Shown here: positions 1-6,875 of the stretch, piece by piece
Numbering within the stretch: the first letter of the stretch is position 1
How the letters are laid out: each line of letters begins with the position of its first letter
Origin: Propionibacteriaceae bacterium
Lineage (GTDB): Bacteria > Actinomycetota > Actinomycetes > Propionibacteriales > Propionibacteriaceae
Length of the DNA: 9,154 nt
Direction: 5' to 3'
NCBI GenBank assembly: GCA_030450535.1
Contig: JAKDIK010000086.1
Location: 1 to 9,154, forward strand
Position numbers and translations under genes: made by a program
The notes under the pieces: generated by a model
Told to the model about the DNA's origin: nothing
Seen by the model: only the letters and a program-made list of their open reading frames with translations
Databases searched by the model: none

Positions 1-209
1 CTGCCCGCGCTGCCCGCCCGCAGGCCCGCGGCGAACGCGCGGACGTGCTCCGGGGTGACGGCGCGAATGTCCTCGATCCCCAGCTCGGCCAAGTGGTCGA
101 CGTAGCGCCCAAGGTCGCGCCGGTAGCCCGCCACGGTGTGGGCGGACGCCCCCACCTCGGCCGTCAGGTGGTCGAGGTAGGCGGCCACCGCGCGGCCGGG
201 CGAAGTCAT
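1..209 (-). CDS. xerD: Tyrosine recombinase XerD, N-terminal fragment (runs off the left edge)
   Basis: Only the first 69 codons lie in the window, read right to left from ATG at 209. The protein starts MTSPGRAVAAYLDHLTAEVG and continues with HTVAGYRRDLGRYVDHL at about residues 24–40. This is the helical core-binding (SAM-like) domain typical of XerC/XerD recombinases, which resolve chromosome dimers at dif with FtsK. The catalytic Arg/His/Tyr domain is outside the window, so activity cannot be judged. The choice of XerD rather than XerC or a phage integrase rests mainly on context: it follows pyrG and a Nudix ADP-ribose pyrophosphatase, as I recall for M. tuberculosis Rv1699–Rv1701. The start is 7 bases after the Nudix stop. 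A TGAGG Shine-Dalgarno (215–219) lies 5 bases before the ATG and includes the upstream TGA stop, so translation is probably coupled. The residue pattern fits the family well; the exact paralog is inferred. Confidence 0.85.
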   Translation of the reverse strand, partial: MTSPGRAVAAYLDHLTAEVGASAHTVAGYRRDLGRYVDHLAELGIEDIRAVTPEHVRAFAAGLRAGSAG

Positions 210-216
210 CGCCGCC

Positions 217-921
217 TCAGCGGGGCCGCGTCTGGCCGCCGAGGGCGTGGATCTGCGCGTCGCGGGCGTCCTTCGCCTCCCGCGCCGGCCAGGGCGCGTC
301 GGCCGGGCGCAGGGCGTCCAACCTCCCGGTGCGCAACGCCGCGAACGTCGCCAGCGCGCCGGCGACCATCGTCGGGTTCTGGACGCGGCCCGCATAGATG
401 GCGTCGACGAGGTCGTCCAGCCCAACCAGGCCCACCTCCATGTCGGCCTCCTCGTGCTCGACCACGAAGCCGTCGGGCCGTGGGGTCGGGCTGAGCCCCC
501 GCGCGAGGTAGATGCGCAGGGACTCCTGGCAGCAGCCCGGGGAATTGAACTGATCCACGAGCACCCGCCAGTCGGACGCCATGAGCTCGGCCTCCTCGGC
601 CAGCTCGCGCTCTGCACCGGCCAACCAACTCTCGCCGGAGGCGTCCAGCAGCCCCGCCGGCGGCTCGACGAGCCGGAAGCCGACGGGGTGGCGAAACTGC
701 CGCACGACCACGACGCGCTCGGCGTCGTCGAGGGCGATGATCCCGACCGCGCCGGTGTGGAGCAGGTAGTCGCGCTGCATGGTGCCGCCGTCCGGGGTCT
801 CGACGACGTCGCGGACGAAGTCGCTCACCAGGCCCTCGCCGAGCATCTCGTGGGAGTCGATCGGCCACGTCAGCGGCTCGTCGCACACCTCGTCGGCCGA
901 CAGCGCCCGCAGCGGGAGCAT
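217..921 (-). CDS. Nudix hydrolase, ADP-ribose pyrophosphatase type
   Basis: A 234-residue cytoplasmic protein expected to hydrolyse ADP-ribose (or a related nucleoside diphosphate sugar) to AMP plus ribose 5-phosphate, using Mg2+. The Nudix box spans about residues 90–113: GLLDASGE, then RELAEEAEL, giving E97, R105, E106, E109 and E110 as the metal-binding set. The box has one extra residue between the first Gly and E97, and Glu replaces the Gly usual near its end. The upstream VRQFRHPVGFRLVEPPAG (about 73–90) and the downstream EHEEADMEV (155–163) are typical of ADP-ribose pyrophosphatases such as M. tuberculosis Rv1700. I chose ATG at 921 over the adjacent GTG at 924. GAGGAG (927–932) is 5 bases from the ATG but only 2 from the GTG. 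The ATG shares one base with the pyrG stop (TGATG), so translation is probably coupled. Substrate preference is inferred from family resemblance. Confidence 0.93.
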   Translation of the reverse strand: MLPLRALSADEVCDEPLTWPIDSHEMLGEGLVSDFVRDVVETPDGGTMQRDYLLHTGAVGIIALDDAERVVVVRQFRHPVGFRLVEPPAGLLDASGESWLAGAERELAEEAELMASDWRVLVDQFNSPGCCQESLRIYLARGLSPTPRPDGFVVEHEEADMEVGLVGLDDLVDAIYAGRVQNPTMVAGALATFAALRTGRLDALRPADAPWPAREAKDARDAQIHALGGQTRPR

Positions 922-2600
922 CACTGCTCCTCGTCGGTGAACAGCCGCTGGCTGCGCATGCGCTGCACGGCCGCCCTCAGCAGGCCGGCGAACAGCGGAT
1001 GCGGATTGGTCGGACGCGACTTCAGCTCAGGGTGCGCCTGCGTGGCGACGAAATACGGGTGCTGGTCGCGGTCGAGTTCGACGAACTCCACGAGGCGCCC
1101 GTCGGGCGACGTGCCCGACACGCGCAGCCCCGCGGCCTCGAGCTGATCGCGGTAGGCGTTGTTGACCTCGTAGCGGTGCCGGTGCCGCTCGGAGACCTCG
1201 GTCACGCCGTAGGCGTCGGCCACGATCGAGCCCGGCGTCAGGAGTGCCGGGTAGGCGCCGAGCCGCATCGTGCCACCCAGGTCGCCGGCGCCCTCGACGT
1301 AGGCAGCCTGATCGGCCATCGTGGAAATCACCGGGTACTCGGTGCCCGGATCGAACTCGGTGGACGCCGCGCCCTCCAGCCCGCAGACGTCCCGGGCGAC
1401 CTCCATGACCAGGCACTGCAGGCCGAGGCAGAGCCCGAGCGTGGGGATCCGATTCTCGCGGGCGTAGCGCAGTGCGCCGAGCTTGCCCTCGACGCCGCGG
1501 ATGCCGAAGCCTCCGGGCACGACGATGCCGTCCACGTCGTGGAGCTGCTCGGCGGCGCCCTCCGGCGTCGCGCAGGTATCGGACGCCACCCAGCGGATGT
1601 TCGCCTTGGCCCAGTTCGCGAACGCCCCTGCGCGCAGCGCTTCGGAGACGCTGAGGTAGGCGTCCGGGAGGTCGATGTACTTGCCCACCAGGGCGATCGT
1701 GACCTCCTCGCGGGGGTGGTGGACTCGCTCCAGCAGGTCGTTCCAGCGCTTCCAGTCCACATCGCGGAAGCTGACACCCAATCGGCGGACGACGTAGGCG
1801 TCCAGTCCCTCGTCGAAGAGGACCTTCGGGATGTCGTAGATGCTCGGGGCGTCGGGGCAGGAGATCACCGCCTCCTCGTCCACGTCGCACATGAGCGCGA
1901 TCTTGCGCTTGATGCCGTCTGGGATGTCACGGTTGGAGCGGCAGACGATGGCGTCCGGGGTGATGCCGACCTGTCGGAGCGCGGCGACCGAATGCTGCGT
2001 GGGCTTGGTCTTGAGCTCGCCGGACGGCCCCAGATAGGGCACCAGGGAGACGTGCAGGAAGAACACGCTCTCGCGCCCCACCTCGCGGCGCACCTGCCGC
2101 GCGGCCTCCAGGAAGGGCAGCGACTCGATGTCGCCCACGGTGCCGCCGATCTCGTGGATCACGATGTCGGTGTCCTTGGTGGCCATGCTGAGCATGTCGT
2201 TGCGGATCTGGTTGGTGATGTGCGGGATCACCTGGACGGTGTCGCCGAGGAAATCCCCGCGCCGCTCCTTGGCGATGACCGTGGAGTACACCTTGCCGGT
2301 CGTGACGTTGGCCTCCCCGCTCAGGTCGGTGTCGAGGAAGCGCTCGTAGTGACCGATGTCGAGGTCGGTCTCTGCGCCGTCCTCGGTGACGAAGACCTCG
2401 CCGTGCTGAAAGGGGTTCATGGTGCCCGGATCGACGTTGAGGTAGGGATCCAGCTTCTGCATGGTCACCCGCATGCCCCGGGCCACGAGCAACGAGCCCA
2501 ACGAGGAGGCCGTCAGCCCCTTCCCGAGTGAGGACGCGACGCCCCCGGTGACGAAAATGTGCTTGGTCCGTGATGTCTGCGTCCCTGATGTCTGCCCCAC
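921..2600 (-). CDS. pyrG: CTP synthase (glutamine-hydrolysing)
   Basis: A full-length CTP synthase (559 residues; the family is usually about 535–590). It makes CTP from UTP using ATP and ammonia taken from glutamine, the last step of de novo pyrimidine nucleotide synthesis. The N-terminal synthetase domain has FVTGGVASSLGKGL (16–29, P-loop Lys27), KLDPYLNVDPGTMNPFQHGE (49–68) and GAETDLDIGHYERF (75–88). It also has EIGGTVGDIES (150–160), which carries the Mg2+-binding Glu150. The C-terminal class I glutaminase domain (about 300–550) has PGGFGIRG (362–369), the nucleophile Cys391 in GLCLGLQC, and the His523/Glu525 pair in QAHPELKSRP. All key residues are present, so the enzyme should be active. 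It starts at a GTG with only a weak purine-rich stretch ahead of it. A TAGGGT hexamer ends 8 bases before the GTG, which raises the possibility of a leaderless mRNA. It is the first gene of a unit with the Nudix gene and xerD. Confidence 0.98.
   Translation of the reverse strand: MGQTSGTQTSRTKHIFVTGGVASSLGKGLTASSLGSLLVARGMRVTMQKLDPYLNVDPGTMNPFQHGEVFVTEDGAETDLDIGHYERFLDTDLSGEANVTTGKVYSTVIAKERRGDFLGDTVQVIPHITNQIRNDMLSMATKDTDIVIHEIGGTVGDIESLPFLEAARQVRREVGRESVFFLHVSLVPYLGPSGELKTKPTQHSVAALRQVGITPDAIVCRSNRDIPDGIKRKIALMCDVDEEAVISCPDAPSIYDIPKVLFDEGLDAYVVRRLGVSFRDVDWKRWNDLLERVHHPREEVTIALVGKYIDLPDAYLSVSEALRAGAFANWAKANIRWVASDTCATPEGAAEQLHDVDGIVVPGGFGIRGVEGKLGALRYARENRIPTLGLCLGLQCLVMEVARDVCGLEGAASTEFDPGTEYPVISTMADQAAYVEGAGDLGGTMRLGAYPALLTPGSIVADAYGVTEVSERHRHRYEVNNAYRDQLEAAGLRVSGTSPDGRLVEFVELDRDQHPYFVATQAHPELKSRPTNPHPLFAGLLRAAVQRMRSQRLFTDEEQ
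927..932 (-). promoter_or_regulatory. Shine-Dalgarno GAGGAG for the Nudix gene, inside the pyrG 3' end
   Basis: On the minus strand GAGGAG encodes the two Glu codons just before the last residue of PyrG and lies 5 bases before ATG 921. It decides the start in favour of ATG 921 over GTG 924 and suggests reinitiation or coupling with pyrG translation. Confidence 0.75.
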
Positions 2601-2608
2601 GGGCTTCC

Positions 2609-2614
2609 ACCCTA
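2609..2614 (-). promoter_or_regulatory. Possible pyrG -10 hexamer (TAGGGT), near-leaderless
   Basis: The minus strand reads TAGGGT, matching the actinobacterial TAnnnT -10 pattern, 8 bases upstream of the pyrG GTG. With the usual 6–9 bases from -10 to the first transcribed base, transcription would begin at or within two bases of the GTG. No good TTGACA-like -35 is seen at the proper distance. This is a short, degenerate motif and could be chance. Confidence 0.4.
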
Positions 2615-2632
2615 GCCTGACTTGGCCCCATC

Positions 2633-2645
2633 GCGCTCAGAGCGC
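2633..2645. repeat. 13-bp perfect palindrome in the pyrG / DUF2254 divergent promoter region
   Basis: The sequence is GCGCTC-A-GAGCGC, two perfect 6-base arms around one central base. It lies 18 bases upstream of the TAGGGT hexamer, where the pyrG -35 would be, between two divergent genes. That position suits an operator or activator site, but the arms are GC-rich and short, so chance is possible. No regulator is suggested by sequence. Confidence 0.4.
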
Positions 2646-2690
2646 CACGCCCGCGACGTCGAGCAGAGGAGACTCTGGCAGGATCACGGC

Positions 2691-3986
2691 ATGGCCGACA
2701 CCCAACGAGCAAGGGGAAATGCTCCAGAAGTTCAGGAGCTCGGCGTCTGGGGACGTCTGTGGCGTCCGTTCTGGGCCATTCCCGCGGCGTTCAGTCTGGC
2801 GGCCGCCGCGCTGGGGGTGCTGCTGCCGGTGTTCGAGGACGATCTGCGTGCCGTCGCCTTCTTCGTCTTCCCCGGTGACGACGAGGCGGCGCGGGGCATG
2901 CTGACGACCATCGCGAGCGCGATGATCTCGGTCACGGGCCTCGTCTTCTCGGTGACCATGGTCGTCCTGCAGCTGGCCAGCAGCCAGTTCACGCCCCGCG
3001 TGCTCGGTTCGTTCCTGCAGAGCCGCGTCGTCCAGGTGACCTTCGGGCTCTTCGTGGCCGCCTTCGTGTACTGCCTGACGGTGCTCCGCTCGGTGGTGAG
3101 CGACGACGGTCGAGCGGACGCCTTCGTGCCCCGCGTGGCGGTCACGTTCGGCTTCTTCATCGCCTTGGCGTGCGTCGCGTCATTCCTCGCCTTCATCCAC
3201 CACATCACGTCGACGATCCAGGTGAGCAGGGTCGTCTCGCGCATCGGCGACGCCACGATGGCCCTGGTCGACAAGGTGTACCCCGGCGTGGCGGGCGACG
3301 AGGCGCTGAGCGTGGGGCCCAGCTGGTCCCCCAGCGTCGACACGCCTCGCGTCGACATCTGTGTGGACGACCGCCACGGCTACGTGGACGAGATCGACTT
3401 CCCCGGACTCGTCGCCTGCGCGCGGGACGCCGGGGGCGTCCTCGTGCTCCACCCACGTCTGGGCACGTTCGTGACCCACGGCCAGCGGCTCGCGACGCTC
3501 TGGGATCCGGCCGACGACGCCTTCGCCGACCACGACGACGAGGCGGACGCCCGCGCCCACCTGACCGCACGGGTCAACTCGGAGATCCGGCTGGCGACGG
3601 AGCGGTCGATGCGCCAGGACCTCTCGTTCGGCTTCCGGCAGCTGGTCGACATCGGGGAGCGGGCGCTCTCCGCGGGAGTGAACGACCCCACGACCGCGAC
3701 ACAGGTGATCGACGAGGTGCACCACCTCCTGCGCGAGATCGTGCAGCGCAACCCACCGAGCCCCTACATCGTCGACGAGGAGGGCATCGTCCGGTTGGTC
3801 GTCGTCCCGCCCTCGGGCGAGTCGCTGCTGCGGCTGTCGCTGGAGGAGTTGGTCCACTACGGCAACGAGGGCGTCCAGGTGCCGCGCCGCCTGCGGACCA
3901 TGCTGGACGATCTCGCCGAGGTGGCATTGCCGCGCTATGCCTCGGTCATCGCCGAGTTCCGCGAGCAGGTGGACGCCGGCGCCTGA
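2691..3986 (+). CDS. DUF2254 family integral membrane protein
   Basis: A 431-residue protein recognised as the DUF2254 (predicted membrane protein) family, function unknown. Four hydrophobic segments fit membrane helices at about 28–47, 74–96, 113–134 and 148–168. A short conserved stretch SSQFTPRVL (97–105) lies between helices two and three. The remaining 260 residues are hydrophilic and probably cytoplasmic. They include FRQLVDIGERALSAGVNDP (315–333), a motif characteristic of the family as I recall it, with helical stretches up to the C-terminus. I chose ATG 2691 because AGGA (2680–2683) sits 7 bases before it. The frame stays open upstream to TTG 2622, but those 23 extra residues are not membrane-like and would lie over the pyrG promoter. 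It is divergent from pyrG with 90 bases between them and convergent with the yggS-like gene. Neither neighbour points to a role. Family assignment is firm; function is not known. Confidence 0.88.
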   Translation: MADTQRARGNAPEVQELGVWGRLWRPFWAIPAAFSLAAAALGVLLPVFEDDLRAVAFFVFPGDDEAARGMLTTIASAMISVTGLVFSVTMVVLQLASSQFTPRVLGSFLQSRVVQVTFGLFVAAFVYCLTVLRSVVSDDGRADAFVPRVAVTFGFFIALACVASFLAFIHHITSTIQVSRVVSRIGDATMALVDKVYPGVAGDEALSVGPSWSPSVDTPRVDICVDDRHGYVDEIDFPGLVACARDAGGVLVLHPRLGTFVTHGQRLATLWDPADDAFADHDDEADARAHLTARVNSEIRLATERSMRQDLSFGFRQLVDIGERALSAGVNDPTTATQVIDEVHHLLREIVQRNPPSPYIVDEEGIVRLVVVPPSGESLLRLSLEELVHYGNEGVQVPRRLRTMLDDLAEVALPRYASVIAEFREQVDAGA

Positions 3987-4058
3987 ATCCCCGAAAGAGG
4001 TGGAACGGCGACGGTTTCCCCGAGTGCTGAGCCAGTGACGTTGGGGAGATGGGACACG

Positions 4059-4748
4059 TCAAAGTGCCGGGCGCGGGCCGAAGATGGTCGTGCCCAGCCG
4101 GACGCAGGTGGAGCCGCATTCGATGGCCAGCTCGAAATCACCCGACATGCCCATGCTCAGCGCGTCGAATCCCCCGCCGTGGGCGTCCCGGAGCCGCGAC
4201 TGCAGGTCCGTCATGGTGGTGAAACAAGCCCGCACGGCGTCGGCGTCCGGGCTGTTGACGGCCAAGGTCATCAGGCCGCGGACGTCCAGCGCGTCACAGG
4301 ATCGGAGCCGGGCGACGGCGTCGATCACCTCGTCGGGCGCGAAACCGCCCTTGGCCGGTTCTGAGGAGCTGTTCACCTGCACGAGGACCGGCAGGCGACG
4401 GCCGAGCGCCTGGAGCCGGCGGTCAAGCGCCTCGGCCACGTGCAGCGATCCGAGGGCCTGGAATTCGGCGGCGTGCTCGGCCACGAGCTTGACCTTGTTG
4501 GTCTGCAAGTGGCCGATGGCGACCCAGGCGACGCCGGCGTCCGCCAGCTCCACCGCCTTGTCACGCAGCTCCTGCGGGCGGGACTCGCCGAAACGGCGAT
4601 AGCCCGCACCCATCGCCGTCCGGATGTCGGCGAGCGGATGGGTCTTGCTCACCGGCAGCAGTTCCACGCCACCGGGATCGCGTCCGACACGCGCGCACGC
4701 GGCGTCGATGCGGTCCTTGGCGGCGGCGAGGTTGGCGGTGATCGTCAC
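4059..4748 (-). CDS. YggS/PLPBP family pyridoxal 5'-phosphate homeostasis protein (divergent member)
   Basis: A 229-residue protein with the fold of bacterial alanine racemase N-terminal domains. The family binds pyridoxal phosphate and buffers its cellular level, with no firmly known enzymatic reaction. The PLP lysine is Lys35 in LLPVSKTHP. Other family marks are IGHLQTNK (78–85), EPAKGGF (130–136), GLMTL (158–162), LSMGMSGDFELAIECGST (197–214) and VRLGTTIFG (216–224). Departures from the usual pattern include FGESRPQE (53–60), where most members have FGEN followed by a variable residue and QE, and VNSSSEPAKGG in place of a VNxxxExxKGG core with acidic residues. It starts at GTG 4748, with GGTGAG (4757–4762) 8 bases upstream. 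It lies downstream of the MoxR operon in the same direction, separated by 211 bases that hold a tandem repeat, so it is probably a separate transcription unit. The family's actinobacterial copy usually sits beside ftsZ and sepF, so this may be an additional paralog. Confidence 0.92.
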   Translation of the reverse strand: MTITANLAAAKDRIDAACARVGRDPGGVELLPVSKTHPLADIRTAMGAGYRRFGESRPQELRDKAVELADAGVAWVAIGHLQTNKVKLVAEHAAEFQALGSLHVAEALDRRLQALGRRLPVLVQVNSSSEPAKGGFAPDEVIDAVARLRSCDALDVRGLMTLAVNSPDADAVRACFTTMTDLQSRLRDAHGGGFDALSMGMSGDFELAIECGSTCVRLGTTIFGPRPAL

Positions 4749-4761
4749 GCGTCCATCTCAC

Positions 4762-4796
4762 CACAGGCTCGCTTCACATCACAGGCTCGCTTCACA
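4762..4796. repeat. 18-bp tandem direct repeat, two copies, upstream of the yggS-like gene
   Basis: CACAGGCTCGCTTCACA occurs at 4762–4778 and again, identical, at 4780–4796, a period of 18 with one T between. On the minus strand the unit reads TGTGAAGCGAGCCTGTG. The nearest copy abuts the presumed GGTGAG ribosome binding site of the yggS-like gene, so the repeat lies in its leader or promoter. It could be a double protein-binding site, or a local slippage duplication. Confidence 0.85.
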
Positions 4797-4959
4797 GCGG
4801 GCACGCAAGCCGATCCGGGATGGGCCTCTCCCCCCGACGCAGACGGGTCACTCGACTGCCCCACCCCCCTGCTTTTCGACCACCGACTGTCGCATCGCCG
4901 TCAGCCTCCGGGTGAACCACTGCCCTCAGCGTCCGCTCGGCCGCGCCGCGCTCGACGCG

Positions 4960-5922
4960 TCAGGGCCACCGCGCCGCGAGCGACAACACGGCCAGAGAGG
5001 CGAGGATCGCGAAACCCAGTGCAATGCCGGCGTAGAGCTCGGTGACCTCCTGGTCGACCTGCTCGTAGCCGACCGATCGCGCGATGGAGGCGTACACGGT
5101 GCGCAGCTCGTCGCTGCTCCCCGCGCGGAACGCCTCGCCCCCCGATTCGCGCGCGACGGTGGCCAACTCTGCCGGGTTGACCGGCACCGGCTCACGGCGT
5201 CCGTTGGTCACCACGAAGCCGTTCGGCGTCCCGTACGCGATGGTGTAGATCGGGTAGCCAGCCTCCCGCGAATCCCGCGCGGCCGCCTGGGAGCTGCGCC
5301 CGATGTTGGTGTAGCCGTCCGACAGCAGCACGATCGCGGCCGGCGTCGGCTCGTCGGGATGGTCCGGGTCGGGCGGCACGAGCGCCAGGGCGTCCAGTGA
5401 CGCGTAGATGCCATCGCCGATGGCGGTGGACGGCGCCAGCGAGAGGTTCTGGATGGACGCCTTGACCAGCGCCCTGTCCTGCGTCGGCGGCACGATCACC
5501 GCCGCCGAGCCCGCGAAGGCCACCAGCGAGGTGTTGAATCCCTGCGGCAGCAGGTCGACGAAGCCCTGCGCGGCGGCCTTGGCGGCGTCCAGGCGGTTGG
5601 GGTCGACGTCCGTGGCCTCCATCGACCGCGACACGTCGATCGCGATCACGACCGTGGCCCGCTCGCGGGGCACGTTGACGGAGTCCTTCGGCTTCGCGAA
5701 CGCCACCGTGAGGGACGCGAGGCTCAGCACCGCCGCAACGACCGCCACGTGCCGCTTCCATGCCGCCTGCTTCGGCAGCACGCGGCTGAGGTTCTCGATA
5801 CCGAACGTGCGCGTCCGGGACGCCCGCCGGCGGGACAGCCCCCAGTACAACAGCAGCAGCAGCGGCACCAGCGCGAGCAGCCACAGCCGGTCGGGGAAGA
5901 AGAACGAAATCAACGGCGTCAT
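4960..5922 (-). CDS. Membrane-anchored VWA-domain protein, second copy (BatA/Rv1481-like)
   Basis: A 320-residue membrane protein with a von Willebrand factor A domain, the last gene of a MoxR operon. Two N-terminal membrane helices (about 11–29 and 56–76) and one C-terminal helix (about 296–317) bracket the VWA domain (about 89–280). The metal-binding MIDAS site is complete: Asp96, Ser98 and Ser100 in IDVSRS, Thr167 in PSTAIGDG and Asp202 in LSDGYTN. This layout is that of the BatA/BatB group and of M. tuberculosis Rv1481, which work with a MoxR ATPase. The stretch GTPNGFVVTNGRREPVPV (231–248) resembles Rv1481, as I recall it, more than the neighbouring paralog does. I chose ATG 5922 because GAGGTGG (5928–5934) lies 5 bases upstream and the ATG shares one base with the preceding stop (TGATG). 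The frame stays open further upstream over the previous gene. No TPR or BatD-like gene follows. Confidence 0.93.
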   Translation of the reverse strand: MTPLISFFFPDRLWLLALVPLLLLLYWGLSRRRASRTRTFGIENLSRVLPKQAAWKRHVAVVAAVLSLASLTVAFAKPKDSVNVPRERATVVIAIDVSRSMEATDVDPNRLDAAKAAAQGFVDLLPQGFNTSLVAFAGSAAVIVPPTQDRALVKASIQNLSLAPSTAIGDGIYASLDALALVPPDPDHPDEPTPAAIVLLSDGYTNIGRSSQAAARDSREAGYPIYTIAYGTPNGFVVTNGRREPVPVNPAELATVARESGGEAFRAGSSDELRTVYASIARSVGYEQVDQEVTELYAGIALGFAILASLAVLSLAARWP

Positions 5923-6875
5923 CACGGCCACCTCGCCCCCAGGGACACCGCCGCCAGCGCGGCCACCACGGCGAACGCCAGCCCGTAGCCCGCCCACGTC
6001 GCGGTGGTCTCGGTCAGCACTTCCTCATACCCCACCGACGAGCGGATCGTGTTGTAGACCCGGCTCAGGTCCCCAGCGCTCTCGGCGGTGGCGTACGTGC
6101 CGCCCGTCGCCTCGGCGAGCGACGCCATCAGCTCGCGGTCCGGCGGGACGCGCTCTCGGACGCCGTCCAGGTCGACCGAGCCGTTCTCGGTGCCGTAGGC
6201 GATCGTGTGGATGGGCACGCCGTCGGTCTCGGCCTGCTGGGCCGCCTGGGCGGGGGAACGTCCGGCGGTGTTCTGGCCGTCGCTCAGCATCACGATCGCC
6301 CCCGGCGCGATCGACCCGTCGTCGCCGCGGGGCGCCATCTGGATGGCGCTCAGCGCCACGTGGATGGCGTCGCCGACGGCCGTGGAGTCCTGCAACGCCA
6401 GCGCCCTGATCGCCCGGGCCGCCAGCGCGCGGTCCGTGGTCGGAGGCAGCCGCGTCGCCGGGCTGCCCGCCATCGAGACGACCGCCACGTTGTACCGCTC
6501 GGGCAGCTCGTCGATGAAATCGATCGAGAGCTGCTGCGCGGCCTCCAGCCGCGTGGGAGCGATGTCGGTCGCGGCCATCGAGCGGCTCACGTCGATGACC
6601 AGCACGATCGTGGCCCGCTCCCGCGGCACCCGGTCGACGCCGTTCGGACGCGCCCAGGCCAACACCAGCGTGATCAGGCTCAGCAGCGACATCGCCACCG
6701 CAAGGTGACGACGCCACTGCGACTGCCGCGGCACGACGCGTCCGAGGACAGCCGTATTCGTGAACCGCATGCCCGTCCGGCTCTTGCGTCGCAGCGCGAA
6801 GACGTACAGCGCCACGAGCAGCGGAACCACGGCGAGCACCCAGAGCCGGTCGGGATTCAGGAACGAGAGCTCCAT
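5922..6875 (-). CDS. Membrane-anchored VWA-domain protein, first copy (BatA/BatB-like)
   Basis: A 317-residue paralog of the next gene with the same plan: helices at about 11–27 and 56–76, a VWA domain (about 88–280), and a C-terminal helix (about 294–312). The MIDAS site is intact: Asp95, Ser97 and Ser99 in IDVSRS, Thr165 in DSTAVGDA and Asp199 in LSDGQNT. Over the 97-residue stretch from about residue 82 I count 51 identities with the second copy, and both proteins end in ARWP. These features indicate an old tandem duplication with both copies under selection. The predicted role is a membrane partner of the MoxR ATPase, perhaps assembling or activating envelope proteins; this is inferred from the family. 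I chose ATG 6875, one base shared with the DUF58 stop (TGATG). AGGGGGTG (6884–6891) lies 8 bases upstream. A longer open frame up to 7223 overlaps DUF58 and looks spurious. Confidence 0.92.
   Translation of the reverse strand: MELSFLNPDRLWVLAVVPLLVALYVFALRRKSRTGMRFTNTAVLGRVVPRQSQWRRHLAVAMSLLSLITLVLAWARPNGVDRVPRERATIVLVIDVSRSMAATDIAPTRLEAAQQLSIDFIDELPERYNVAVVSMAGSPATRLPPTTDRALAARAIRALALQDSTAVGDAIHVALSAIQMAPRGDDGSIAPGAIVMLSDGQNTAGRSPAQAAQQAETDGVPIHTIAYGTENGSVDLDGVRERVPPDRELMASLAEATGGTYATAESAGDLSRVYNTIRSSVGYEEVLTETTATWAGYGLAFAVVAALAAVSLGARWP

Noticed and set aside
247..1146. A 299-codon plus-strand frame antisense to the Nudix gene and the end of pyrG
   Set aside because: It spans two convincing genes on the other strand and shows no family motif.
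999..2531. A 510-codon open frame on the plus strand, antisense to pyrG
   Set aside because: It mirrors the codon structure of a well-supported CTP synthase in very GC-rich DNA. It has no recognisable domain, and long antisense frames are expected here.
2622..2690. TTG start for DUF2254, 23 residues longer
   Set aside because: The extension covers the divergent promoter region, has no ribosome site, and is weakly composed. ATG 2691 has AGGA at a good distance.
3987..4058. Terminator between the convergent DUF2254 and yggS-like genes
   Set aside because: Only a weak GGAA…TTCC pairing is visible; there is no stable stem followed by a T-run.
4762..4796. CRP-like binding site because of the TGTGA words
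   Set aside because: The TGTGA words are in direct order, not the inverted TGTGA–TCACA arrangement.
4797..4959. A hidden small gene or RNA between the second VWA gene and the yggS-like gene
   Set aside because: No frame with a start, ribosome site and plausible composition, no tRNA-like arms, and no clear terminator was seen.
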